Shown in pieces: positions 12,046 through 23,494 of a DNA stretch of 64,000 nt (positions within the stretch are counted from its first letter, which is position 1; each line of letters opens with the position of its first letter). The translations under genes were made by a program, and so were the position numbers. The DNA is from Allacma fusca (Eukaryota; Arthropoda; Collembola; Symphypleona; Sminthuridae), in NCBI GenBank assembly GCA_947179485.1, contig OX359247.1:38974801-39038800 (forward strand). Direction: 5' to 3'. Below the pieces are notes generated by a model. It saw only the letters and a list, made by a program, of their open reading frames with translations, searched no databases and was not told the DNA's origin.

Positions 12046-14783
12046 ATGTCCATGAAGTCACCGGCTGTGGACGCTACTGATTCTCCTTTACTTAGTTGTC
12101 AAGTTTCACCCGTCTATGGAAGGTTCGGAAGACTTTTGTTGTTTTTTTAAACCCGATTCCTTCATAGAACATTATATGTAGAAGTCGTAGGACATACGTA
12201 AAGAATGGGTATCGTGAGACCTTGGAGGAGAAAGCTGTGCACCTGTTCCATTTCTGACAATGTGTGGATAGGACTAAATAGAGGATTCTTGTGACTGAAT
12301 TTTTCAGATACCTGTGTACCAAAGTTGACGTTCAGAAGGGAGATTTATTAATCAAGGAAAAATATTTGGTTGCTGGACCGTTAAGTCTTTCTGGGGTGGT
12401 TTGCATTGGTTGTCATTCTGACTTGAGCAAGAAGTTTTTCAGGTAATTACAATATGTATATGATTATTTGATCATTATGTGACTGTAGAAGCTTTGTTTT
12501 GTAATATTATGAGATTTTGTAAATGAGAAGTGACTTGTTATAGAATATGTTCTTGAGAAATGTTTATCCTTTAACTTGAGATTCAAATGTACAAAATGCT
12601 CCTGGCCGCTGTGTGCGAACAAGTGCCAGAAGTCTCCATTCCATGCGATAGAATGTCAGTTTTTGTTAGAGCATAAAATTTTGGTAAGTCAGACTCTGAG
12701 ATTTGTTGTGGAATCCGAATTAGAATTCATAGGAAACTTGATGGTTTGCGATATACTAATCATTTCTTGCACAGCCACCTGAGGAACCCGACTCAGTCTC
12801 ATATGGGGCCATCACAGTCCTTCGAGCATGTTTGCTTAAGAAAACGAAACCTCGGGAATATAGCAAATTGATGGGTTTGGAAGCCCATAATGATATTCGC
12901 AAAGGCTTGCCACTATGGGATGCGAATGAGGAGCATGTGGTCAAAGTTATTCGTGACGAGTGGAAACTTGGCCAAGATTTCACGGCAGATGAAATTCACA
13001 CGGTGAGATAAATCTTTCATTCGTAGGTAGTATAATTATCAGTATGCATATTTCACGAGAGCTTAAATAAACTTGACGTGTATTTACTTCCATAATACTG
13101 TATAGTTACTGATTGCAAATTAACTCGAGGGTAATTCCTCGCGTCAACTACAATTACCCCAATAATATTTATGCGTCACAGATTTGTGGAATTCTTGAAG
13201 TCAACGGATTTGAAATCGGTGATGTTTATAGTTTTTTGGGACTCTTCGCTGTTACTTCCATGCTTGCTCATGACTGCGTGCCTAATGCCACCCATTTCGA
13301 GAACATTGATGAGGGTGTGATGGAGGTGAGAGCCGTGGTGGACATACCGAAAGGGACTCCTGTCACTATTTGTTACGACTGCTCTCTCAAGGTCCACTTT
13401 TTTTCACCCCATTGTTTAAAAAAAATATTTCCAAAATTTTTACATAGCTCACAGTATGTACTGTCACAATTAAATATTCACAACTTTTTAAAAAGTTTGT
13501 AGAAATATATTCTTGCCTTTGAAAACGTTTTCGGAGGCAAAGGCGTTAAATCTCCCCTATTTATTTTTATTTACTTATTTTATATATTACTGTATTATTT
13601 AAATTATATACAATTATTATAATATTATAGTCAACCTCCATCCGGAAAAAGACTCTAAGTAAGTCCAAGTACTTCGAATGTTCATGTAATCGCTGCAAGG
13701 ATCCAACGGAGCTAGGAACACATTTAAGCTCATTAATGTGTCAAAAATGTAAGAAGGGTGCGGTAAGTCAGATCGCAGAATGGGTTAATCCACCAACCTA
13801 CAAATGGGGATGCGATCGCTGTGTTTTCAAGTAATTAATGAAAACTTTCTTTTGTCAAAAACAAACTATCCTTGCCACCTCTAACCAAGCCTTGTGTACC
13901 TATAAAAATTACAGAATGGAAAACAGGGACGTGGAAATTCTCGTGAATAAATACTCCAGTAAAGCCACCAATCTGAAAGGAATTGAAACTCAAGAGAATT
14001 TTCTTACCGAATGTAAAAGTATCTTCCACACGAATCATTATATAGTTCTTGGCGTAAAATTTGCTTTGTGCCAGGTATAGAACAATAATACTCTTTTATT
14101 TAAATTAGCATCCTTTGATTCTAACTAATTGAATATCTAAATTTAGGCTTATGGAAGGGAGGAAGGTTACACCCTCACGGAACTCACGACTGAAAGCATC
14201 CACCGTAAACTCCAGTTGTGTCAAGGTCTAACTTAGTTCTTAGTTTTAACATTTACTTGAATTGATGACACCAAATAGCTATTTCGTACATGTTTATTTC
14301 AGAGGTACTTAAAGTACTGGATGTCCTTACGCCTGGTTACTGCATTACGCGAGGTTCGAGAAATATTATTCAAGTTAGCTCTTTAGTTCATTATTGAGTA
14401 TCAATAGGTGCAGGACGATAATTTGGAAATCATTTGAAAGAATAAGGGAATATTTGTGAACTGAATTTCTAGATTTAGAAACCTAAGAACAAATTAATTA
14501 ATGTAGGAATTAGAAAACTGATTACAATTCGAATGCTATTATAGGTCATGTTCTGTACGAGCTTCAAGCTGCAGAAGTCCTGATAGCGAGACAAATGGTA
14601 GAGTCAGGAAAGGCGTCCCGCTTACTCATTCGCAAGCGTTTAGCTGGAACTGTGGAGACACTCAAAGAGGCCATTACTATATTCGAGTTGAGCTATCCAA
14701 CTAGGATGCTTGCTGAGTCTGCAAAAACACAAACTTTAACCGAATTAGAAAACTGGATTGTTTCGCTGAAGCCAAAATTCTAA
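12046..14783 (+). CDS. SET and MYND domain protein, arthropod SmydA type (SmydA-8/msta-like)
   Basis: Ten exons join without a frame break into 493 residues: 12046-12122, 12308-12442, 12581-12683, 12775-13002, 13182-13391, 13631-13830, 13915-14074, 14147-14225, 14303-14353, 14545-14783. The SET domain begins at G-R-Y-L and is interrupted, as usual in SMYD proteins, by a MYND zinc finger (residues ~57-95; C-I-G-C, C-T-K-C, C-A-N-K-C, H-A-I-E-C). The SET core follows (~182-251) with S-M-L-A-H-D-C-V-P-N at the usual N-H-S-C-x-P-N site, then a post-SET cysteine cluster C-S-C-N-R-C (~267-273) and a helical C-terminus ending in an E-L-E-N-W-I pattern. SMYD proteins methylate lysines on histones or other proteins; the altered N-H-S-C motif is common in arthropod SmydA members, whose activity is poorly defined. 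The first donor (AG|GTTCGG) is weak, but phase and the G-R|Y-L join fit. Confidence 0.88.
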
Positions 14784-14967
14784 GGTGTATGCGAGCGTGA
14801 AGCGAAAATTATGTCAATTTTACTTACCAACCTTGTATCATTTATGCGGGATACTTTGCTAAACCAAATACATGAAATTTATTAATGCCGAAGTGACAAG
14901 TGTAATAATGAGATAAACAAACAATTAGAAGAAAAATCATTGTTTATTTATGTTGATTTTTTGTTCC

Positions 14968-14973
14968 AATAAA
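14968..14973 (+). promoter_or_regulatory. candidate polyadenylation signal of the SET/MYND gene
   Basis: AATAAA lies about 185 bases after the stop codon on the coding strand. Confidence 0.55.
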
Positions 14974-16990
14974 AATAAAATTCAATCTAGCTTTTCCGAA
15001 TGCTCCCAATTTTGAATCTAAATGTACCTTCAAACACTTTCTGGTCCAAGTAAGTAATAATTAAATTTGAGTGATCAACATAGATTACGTACCAATTTGG
15101 TTTCTTTTTTGTATAAATCATTGCAAACTAAATACTTAATACTATTGCTTGTCTTCGACAAAATCTCAATTTTCTTGGATGTCATTTATACCAAAAATTA
15201 ACCTTGTAATTTTATTATTAATCCTAACTATTAATTCTATAAATTTGCATTTCTGTATGAAGGAAAAAATTCATTAATAATTGATTTGAGTAACTACGTA
15301 CGTATGGATAACATTTATGATATTTCAGGCCAGCAGGCACTCTCTGTAATAACAGTTGTGTCAACTCAAAAGCATTTTACCAATTTTCAGCTGATTATCA
15401 TAATAATTTATATTACAATTTCATTACAAACTCTGCACAGTACCATTGGCATGTTCAAAACAATGCGATTAAAAGCTCTTCCATTAAAGTTATTTGTATC
15501 ACTGAAACTTTAACTTTCCTTGCCCAACAAGCATACCATAATAATTATTAATAGTGTTGTCGAAGACATGATCGCCGGAGTATAGGTTAAAAATACAAAA
15601 ATGAATATTTTGCGGTGCTACTGCTTTAAACGACGATATACTGCACAGTATTACATCACAAGCGTTAATTCCTACTAAACAATACGCTCGTTCTACACAG
15701 ACTAAAATTCTCGGAAATATGTTGTACTGGAAGTTACAGGTTAAAAATCGAAGCGATACTAAAAACAGCGGAAGAGCGGAACAAACGAAACGAGGTTAAA
15801 TTGTACGCCTTCAAATGATGTCAATAAACCATGTGTAATTACTCAAGTTGTGAGTAATTATTTAACTAAATCTTCTACGAACATACTAAAAATCGGTAAT
15901 AAATTAAGGCAAACGTATCCTTGCGGTATTGAACGAAGTTTCATATAAAATAGTTACGTACTAATTACGAATTTTATCAAATCTAAAATTCCAATAACAA
16001 TTTCCTTTTTTCATTCCAATCTTCATTTTAAAATACAAAGATTATTCCATTTTTGGAGGCCTTTAACATCATCACAGTATTGGCTTTTTACAGCTTTTTT
16101 GAGCAAAACTCAAGTCAGTTGAGCAGTGGTCTGCATTATATCCCTCGTTTATACTCTTGTATATTGATAAATTAACCATTAATCAGATTCATACAGCAGA
16201 AGTAAACGAGACACACGAGCAGATGAGGCATTCCTATACATATAGGTGCTACAATATTGTTAAAGTGTGGTAACTAAAGTTACAGAAACTACTACACAGT
16301 ACTGACACTGAGTTTTGACTCTGGGAATTGTATCCATGCGATTTACAACCAGGCTGGAAAAATTCTTAACGATTTTTAATTGTTCGACAAGCAATGCTGT
16401 GTACACTGCTATAAAGTCGGCTCAATAGTCAACTCTACACTCCATACATACAATGATGTCATTCAACGGTTAACAACGCTTTAATCTTTCTGAACTAGTA
16501 ATAATACAATTAACACAGTTAACTCACTTCATACAACACGAACACACAGTACCAACTAGAACTACGACCGAAATAATTTTTTTAAAACAGACATTCAATT
16601 GCGAGAAGTTGCTTATGGAAAACAAGTGATGACAAGCGCTAAGATATTATTCTAGAGAACTATTTTACATTTAGGTATCTAGAAAAGTACAACCGAAGGT
16701 TGACATGATACATGATTTAACAGTATTTCTGTAATTCAAATGCGCAGAAAATTTGAATTCGAAGAGAATTTGAGCCAAATGTGTTTTGAAAATATATACA
16801 GCATGCAAGCACACGTACATATTGAATGTATCTCGAGCCTATCTCACTACTGCGTAATATAGACAGATACATACGTCAGCAACTTTAATAATTTTTTATA
16901 ATAGTTATAATTCATTTTCATTCATTAGAAATACAAGTGATTGTTATTACTTCAAAGGTAAAATTTACAAATTATATATTAACTACTGTA

Positions 16991-16996
16991 TTTATT
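16991..16996 (-). promoter_or_regulatory. candidate polyadenylation signal of ATG13
   Basis: The complement reads AATAAA on the minus strand, about 180 bases beyond the ATG13 stop. Other AT-rich candidates exist nearby. Confidence 0.35.
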
Positions 16997-17175
16997 AAAT
17001 TATAGATGCATTTATAAAAAATCGCGCTAATTTTTTTGCCACAAATCAGTCCATGTCAAGGAAGCCTTACTGAGTTTTGCAGACAGCAACTCAGAAGAAA
17101 ACTATCAGAAAACAGCTTAACATATATTAGGTAGTGGTAGTTATGGTAGCTCTTCAGCATTGCTAGAAATAAGCT

Positions 17176-19569
17176 CTAGGGAAATCTCGGACCCCCACTC
17201 ATACTACCACTGCTACTGCTTCCTTCGTAATCTCCGGTTCCGCCACATAATTTTCGAACGAAGTCGTCATACTCACCCAACGAGGCTTCGAAGGTGTTTA
17301 ATTCCGTGTCAATATCAGCACTTGATCCTGGAAGGTTGGATTCCAGTGAAGTGAGATCTAATGGAGCTTCTTTTACTTGCTGGAAAAACGCTATAGGGTC
17401 AGACTCAGTGCCGGAGGAACTATTATTACCAACTTGCCCACTGCCTGCTGAAGGAGCTGGACTAGGAGCGAAGGGTGTTTTCTGGCAAAAAATTAGAAGA
17501 CGCCATTACATCACGTGTAACTCAATGATTCTCTTATAAGGTTAAATGCAATTATGATGGTGTCGGATCTGATAAGAATTGTATAAATGAATTTACCAAG
17601 TCAACCATTATGAAGTCGGCAGGGGGATTCCTGTCCCCACCGCCAGAAGAGCTTGATTCACTTGTGCCAGAGTCTGCTGGAACGTCCTGCTGCTCATAAA
17701 TAACCTCAGCCTTTTCTTTCTCATGGTTTCCTTTATTATGGTTCTGAAGCTTTTTAAATTTGATGGATTGCTTCAACAGTCCCGAAAACGGTATAGAGGT
17801 ATCTTCATCATCAGGAAGAACAGGAGTTATATGGTTAGGTTCAAAAGCAGCCACTGCATTTGTAGGATTTGTTTTTACTTGCGTCATCGGTGAGTCAGCT
17901 TTATCCAAGTTGAGCACTTCTTGACGCGGGAATGCTGGAGAACTGAATAAAATAAAATAGACACATTTAGTAACACTATTACTAAAACCAATCAACTAGT
18001 TTTCACCAATAATGGTTTTTCCCCTCTATGTTTATATTTTCCACTTGCTCCGGTTGAGTTTGAATCTCCTTCGCTCCCGTGTTTCCATAGTGATCACTCT
18101 TGATCATCAGCTTATTATTGACAGGCACAATTATCTCTAGTCTTGTCCGGTAACTCAATTCAAAGACCAGTCCTCCAAAGGGAGTGCCGACAGTGCCTAA
18201 TTCTACACGCTTGAACTCCTGTCCGAGTACATCTGCATAATCACATTGCTGGTCTGCTGTATAAATGTTATAGCACATGATGTAATCAGAGGTCTTCATG
18301 CGGCTCAGCTTGTACGCAGGGATGACCCTGGTTACAGAAATGACACTCCTGAGTAACAGTGCCATCCGATTGTAAACCGTGTTCAAAATACGGATGTTGG
18401 GCTCCTGTAATTCCTGCTTGAACGTGAGCGACCATAATTCTAAAATTAATGTAGACTCTGGAGTTTTCAGACTTATTTCCACAAACAAGGGAGGCTGACC
18501 AGGGATAGAAGTAGTCGAAATGGCACGCTTTGTCTCCTGTAGAATCTCAGGGTTATCATCAATGGTCAGATTGAACTACAAAAACAACACATCAAATTAT
18601 TGTCATTCAGAAATAAACACTAACACAATTAGCGATAAGTCTAACATCATTATCCACCGCCAATTTGTCCTTCACTTCTGTCAAAGTTACTCTTATCAAC
18701 TACATTGCTATGTCAAGGTGCTCCTTACACTGCCCAACCAGTCATATCTTCCATAAATCCCATTTCCCTCTGCTATACCACATCACACAAATCCCAGCAT
18801 ACACATCCCACGCTCATACCATCTCTGAACCGTGCTGACATTTCCCCGTATTAGGCCATCAACCAAACACAAACATAATAACAGACGAGCTCAAAAGAAG
18901 GAGTAACCGATTTACACCAAATGCATACGTGACAGACTCTGATATTAAATCAAGCATCCAATTCGCATTCAAATCTAAAAGGAAAAAATAAACGTCAAAA
19001 AGTCCAAACTCAAATCACACGTTCAATAGATAGGGTCGACTATTGACTAATAAGAAGACACATGTCAGAACCTGTCAGTATTTGAGAAATTTAAAAAAAT
19101 CCGAAACACTCTGAAGGTCTAAAAGTATTCATTTACAAAATCGCTTTTATCAATGACACAAATTCTCGCTTTCACCACCAAATATCTCTTCACAAATGAA
19201 CACATTTAATTTTAGCTTCCAGTTTAACCTCGCATATGTTCATTTCTGTCTCTCCGCCGACGATCCAATTCTCAAATATTCTATAGAAACACACTTAAAC
19301 ATAACCATCCATTCAAAGAATATCAAATATATAATCAACTATATTATTACCCAATCCGCTCCCGTCGACATAGGCTTCGATGCACACTTAATCCTCTCCC
19401 CCAACCTAGATTGAACTATAACTTGGACACATTTGAGAGTAAAAAATTTTGCGAATCTCTCCAAATCCTTACGGTCCTGCTGAACGTCCTTCTTATTATT
19501 CCCACCACCCGGGCCTGGTCCTGAGAGCTCGGTCGACGGACCGGCCACAGTCAGCGTTGGTGGGGTCAT
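17176..19569 (-). CDS. ATG13: autophagy-related protein 13
   Basis: Four minus-strand exons (19569-19351, 18575-18007, 17942-17597, 17481-17176) join in frame to 479 residues, close to the size of animal ATG13. Residues ~35-250 carry the HORMA-domain signature: [44 protein letters not shown] and V-G-T-V-G-T-P. The C-terminal half is disordered and Ser/Gly-rich. A likely LC3-interacting motif, A-D-F-I-M-V-D-L, occurs at the end of exon 3 (residues ~371-378), where vertebrate ATG13 has D-D-F-V-M-I-D-F. Near the C-terminus E-Y-D-D-F-V-R-K-L matches the conserved F-D-A-F-V-type tail. ATG13 bridges ULK1/ATG1, FIP200 and ATG101 at autophagosome initiation. The start is the only Met upstream of the HORMA domain in the first exon. 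Confidence 0.95.
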
Positions 19570-22500
19570 GTTGCTTAAATTCCGAATTTTAACGCCTTCC
19601 CTTTCCCTTGTATTTCCAAAAATAATAAATTCCCCTCACGGATCTTATAGTACAGTCCCACAAATAACTCCAGTCACTGTCAATTAATTCACTGGAAACA
19701 TCAGAAGACACATTAGAATCCCGACAGAAGCACACATGAAGTTTGGACAATTCCCAAAAATGACTGTAAACAAATTGGAATCCCACGGCTTCTCCTTCTC
19801 TCGTGAAAGTCTACAAGAATCCATTTAATTTTTTTTTATGGTTAGCTGGAAATGCAATCGGAATTTCCTACTCAACTTCCAACCTGTGTATATCCTATAA
19901 CGTAGATTTTAACCTTCTAGAAGTAACAACAAGAATGAGTTATACGAAGAGAGTGTAGTGTAACCTTCTTGTTTTGTTGTCATTGATGGAACAATTTGCA
20001 ATCCGACCTTGCACGTATCGCTTTTCAGTTAATACAACCTTTTTTTACTTGACATATTGACTCACTATTCACACACACTCACACTCACTAGTCACTTGAG
20101 TGGATATACCAAGTCAAATTATCAAAGGGGAGAGAATAAATTCACAGCATATTGTAATAGTGGAGTAAAAGTTTTTTTTTAAATTCGTTGGAACTTCGTA
20201 TGTCTTCATAGGGGATTTATATGTTTAGATTACGAAACTATATACGTTGCATTAAATAAATTCACTTTACTTTAATATGGCAAACATCTCACTCTCAGTA
20301 TTCCCAGTCAGTCAAGTCCCGTCAGATCAACTCTCACACTCTCCCAACCTGCTCTCTTACCCAATAACTCTTACACAAATCCCCACATGGCGCTCTCAAC
20401 GTGCTCAAGCGGTGATTTCAAATAGATAACTACGTCTTGGGATTGGATTGGCGGAGGGAACGCTCCCGACCAACCAATCACATTCTAGAAAGGGCTGGCC
20501 CTCAGTTCATATTTTGAATTTGACGGGTCGAAACCAGTGCTCAGTAGCACTTCAGTGTTCGGACCCGAATCACCTCCAAGGCTTCGCATTTAAAATACTA
20601 GATTTTAACGTCGGTGTTTTAACACAGATTAAAATAAACTTCAGCTTTGAAACAGTTAACATGGTATATTATAAGTAGAGAATTTATATATACTATGTTA
20701 AATTTTTAAAAATTATAAAAAGCATAACAATGGTTAGGTAGAGATGGGATGCGGAAAGGTCCAACCATTTACTTATTTTGAGGTTTAAGGTCACGATAAA
20801 ATGCATTTCATTATTTCGTAGGACTGTAAACACTTGAGTGGTTTTGTATTTATTTATTTACTGAGGTCATTTAGGTTATGCGAAAGTGACATTGTAATTT
20901 AATAGTATTGCAAGTTAGTGTGCATGCTGTTAATAAATTATCACATTTTCCCACAATAGTTCCAAGCATTAGTTTGAATTGAACATTGTAAAAACGTTAG
21001 CAGGAGATTCCTATAATTATAATCACAGGAGGAATTTTGCATGTATATGGTCACTGTACAGTGTACAGAGGAGCCCCAGCGAACGGAAGATTTTAGTCCC
21101 TGTGAATTTGAAACCGTGACCATGAAACCGCAAAATGGAATACCGCTAAATGAACAACTTGATTTTTATGAAATTTAATCGCAATAAGCAAATCCCCTCA
21201 AAAATACTCAAAGCGTACTGAAAAGACAGATCATTAACTTGAGTCATCGAACCCTCCACAAGAGACGACAATAATGATTCTTTCATCCCCATACATAATT
21301 AATACTGACCAGAAAACTACCTGGTATTCATCACTAATGTTGTTGGAAGTTGGTGCTGTTCATAGAAATGCGCCCCACAAATTTGGAAAGCTATCATTCA
21401 AAAAATCATTGCCTAAACGTCTACGAGTAGGATCAGGGTTATTGTTAAGGAAGTTGTCTTTAGTTTTCTACGTATTATATTCGAGATAAAATGAATAGAT
21501 CAGCCCGTGATTAAACACCCCTGCTTTTCATTTTCACATGAATTAACATTAATTCTATAAAATAATTTCTTTCCCTCGGGCATTGACAATCGTCAAGATG
21601 TAACTTTTCTAGTTCTCAAAGCTAACAAGTGTTTGAAACCAGAGAGTTTCTAGCCAAATACAAATATGCTTTCCTTGAATGAGCCATAATTATATACAAC
21701 CTGCACAGAGTCAAAAGAGGAAGTTTCGAATATTTTTAGAACCAGGTCGGAAATGTACTCCGTACCCGTACTCAAGATTTAATATTAAATTAAACACTTT
21801 GCGATAATGCACGGAAGGTGCGGGCGCCACCTGATAATAATCCTGAATAAATTAAAATGGAGAATGAAATTTACTCTTAAACTTTGGATTGCACAATTTT
21901 TTGGTTCAAGTTTTGGTTCAAGCAGATAACTTGAGAGCATAAGCTTCCATTTTAGGAAGCCTTTCTAAAATATTCGAAGCCAATTTCCTTCGTACAATGT
22001 GCGTACAATGGTACAATGCCGGTTACATCCAAAAGTTATCCACTGGTTACCACTGCTCAAAATCTTCATCTCCCCCCAAAAACAATCAAAACAAAGCTTA
22101 TAAGTCAATAACATAGAGTCATAGAGTTACAGTGAGATTCCTTCGAATCAGCCGTGTTATTAGTGTTTAGTGTCAGTAGAGTCTTTACTACATCAAATAA
22201 GTAAGTAGAGCCTTTGGTCTACTACTGGAACCAACAATAAATTGGAATCAGTAAAATAATAATTATTCCATGAACATTATGCAATAATAAAAATTATACT
22301 TTATGTATTAAACTTGTCCGTGGAAAGCAATTTAAATTAAGGTCTTAATCACAGGAATTATGGAATAACCAGCCACGGTAATCAAGTCCTACACTCCACA
22401 ACTCCAAAACAGTAGACATAAATTATGGGTGGAAGACATTAAAGGGAAGCTTGACGACGTTTGACAGACGTAGTTTAATACTGCTTCATAGCAGGTAATG

Positions 22501-22995
22501 AATTATTTATAATACTAATTATATGAATAAATATACTTACTTATATTTACGTAATTATCTAATTGTAAGAACTAGCAGTATTATTATTGTTTTGACGGTT
22601 TCAAGTAGCTTCTGATGACAACTAGACGAATTTAATGGTTCATTGAATGTGATATGATACTATTAGTTGTTATTGATGTGCAGCAAGTGGAACAATAATT
22701 TAAAGTGAATTAATAGAACATTACGTCGGTTTCGTAAGTCTTATTGTTATTGTTTGCCTATATTGAATGATCTCTCTTGCTGTCTGGCTACGAAGAGAGT
22801 GTACTCATTTTAAACTAAAAGCAGATTATACAAAAATATTATTATTAATGAAATAATTGAGGGAGTTGTCAAAAGTGTATGTATACAAGGTTTACGACCA
22901 TGAATTGGACTCACAATCAGCAGGGATAGGTTTTTCATAAGATAATAAAAAAAGCAATTGATTCTTGCGGATGAGTGTAATATAAATTAGGTGGG
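19570..22995. other. intergenic region, no recognised gene
   Basis: It lies between the divergent ATG13 and second LOTUS/CMTR1-like genes and should contain the ATG13 promoter at its left end. Only short, motif-free open frames are present. Confidence 0.5.
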
Positions 22996-23389
22996 CAGGA
23001 ATAAAATGCGGGAAGCGGGTTGGCGGGACAAGGGAAGAAATAAAATTCCGGATCTGATATATCTGATGGATGGATATACTGCGAGAGTGAGAGAGAGAGT
23101 AGATGACAAATGAGAGCATAAAATGCGGGGTCTGCAGGATGAGACGATAAAATTTGGGATGGAAGACAGTATACACTCGTGAGGTGGTCACTCCGAGTTT
23201 TTAACAAAAAGCATCCACAATTATTATTCTTTTGTAAATATACTGTCCTGTATTTTAGCTTCTCATCCCACGGATCTCGCATTTTATCCGCACATCAAGC
23301 GTCCTGCGGAACCCAAATTTTATACTTACAGATTGTCCCGCAAATGCCATATTGTATGCCCCCATCCCGCGTCTCGCATGTTATTCCTG
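22996..23389. mobile_element. foldback / MITE-like element with 28-bp terminal inverted repeats
   Basis: The first 28 bases (22996-23023, beginning CAGGAATAAAATGCGGG) and the reverse complement of the last 28 (23362-23389, CAGGAATAACATGCGAG) differ at only four positions. Inside, ataaaatgcg-type motifs recur in both orientations (near 22999, 23117 and, reversed, 23277-23288), giving the subterminal iteration seen in small DNA transposons. I could not find a clear target-site duplication, so the superfamily is open. The right end stops 105 bases before the start codon of the second LOTUS/CMTR1-like gene. Confidence 0.6.
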
Positions 23390-23494
23390 TACCAATCAGG
23401 TTAATTCTGCTTTATTAACTTATTTAATACCAGCTCATGATTTACTAAAATTCGGATGACCATTTGATGAAGTTTGTGTAGTGACTGGGCAAGG

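Larger units (their letters stand above)
14784..17175. other. intergenic region between the SET/MYND gene and ATG13 (convergent 3' ends)
   Basis: The two flanking genes converge here, so both 3' UTRs lie in this AT-rich stretch. No coding family or structured RNA is recognisable. Confidence 0.5.

Noticed and set aside
17160-17539. Plus-strand frames opposite ATG13 exon 4
   Set aside because: The minus strand there codes the conserved ATG13 C-terminus with correct splice phase.
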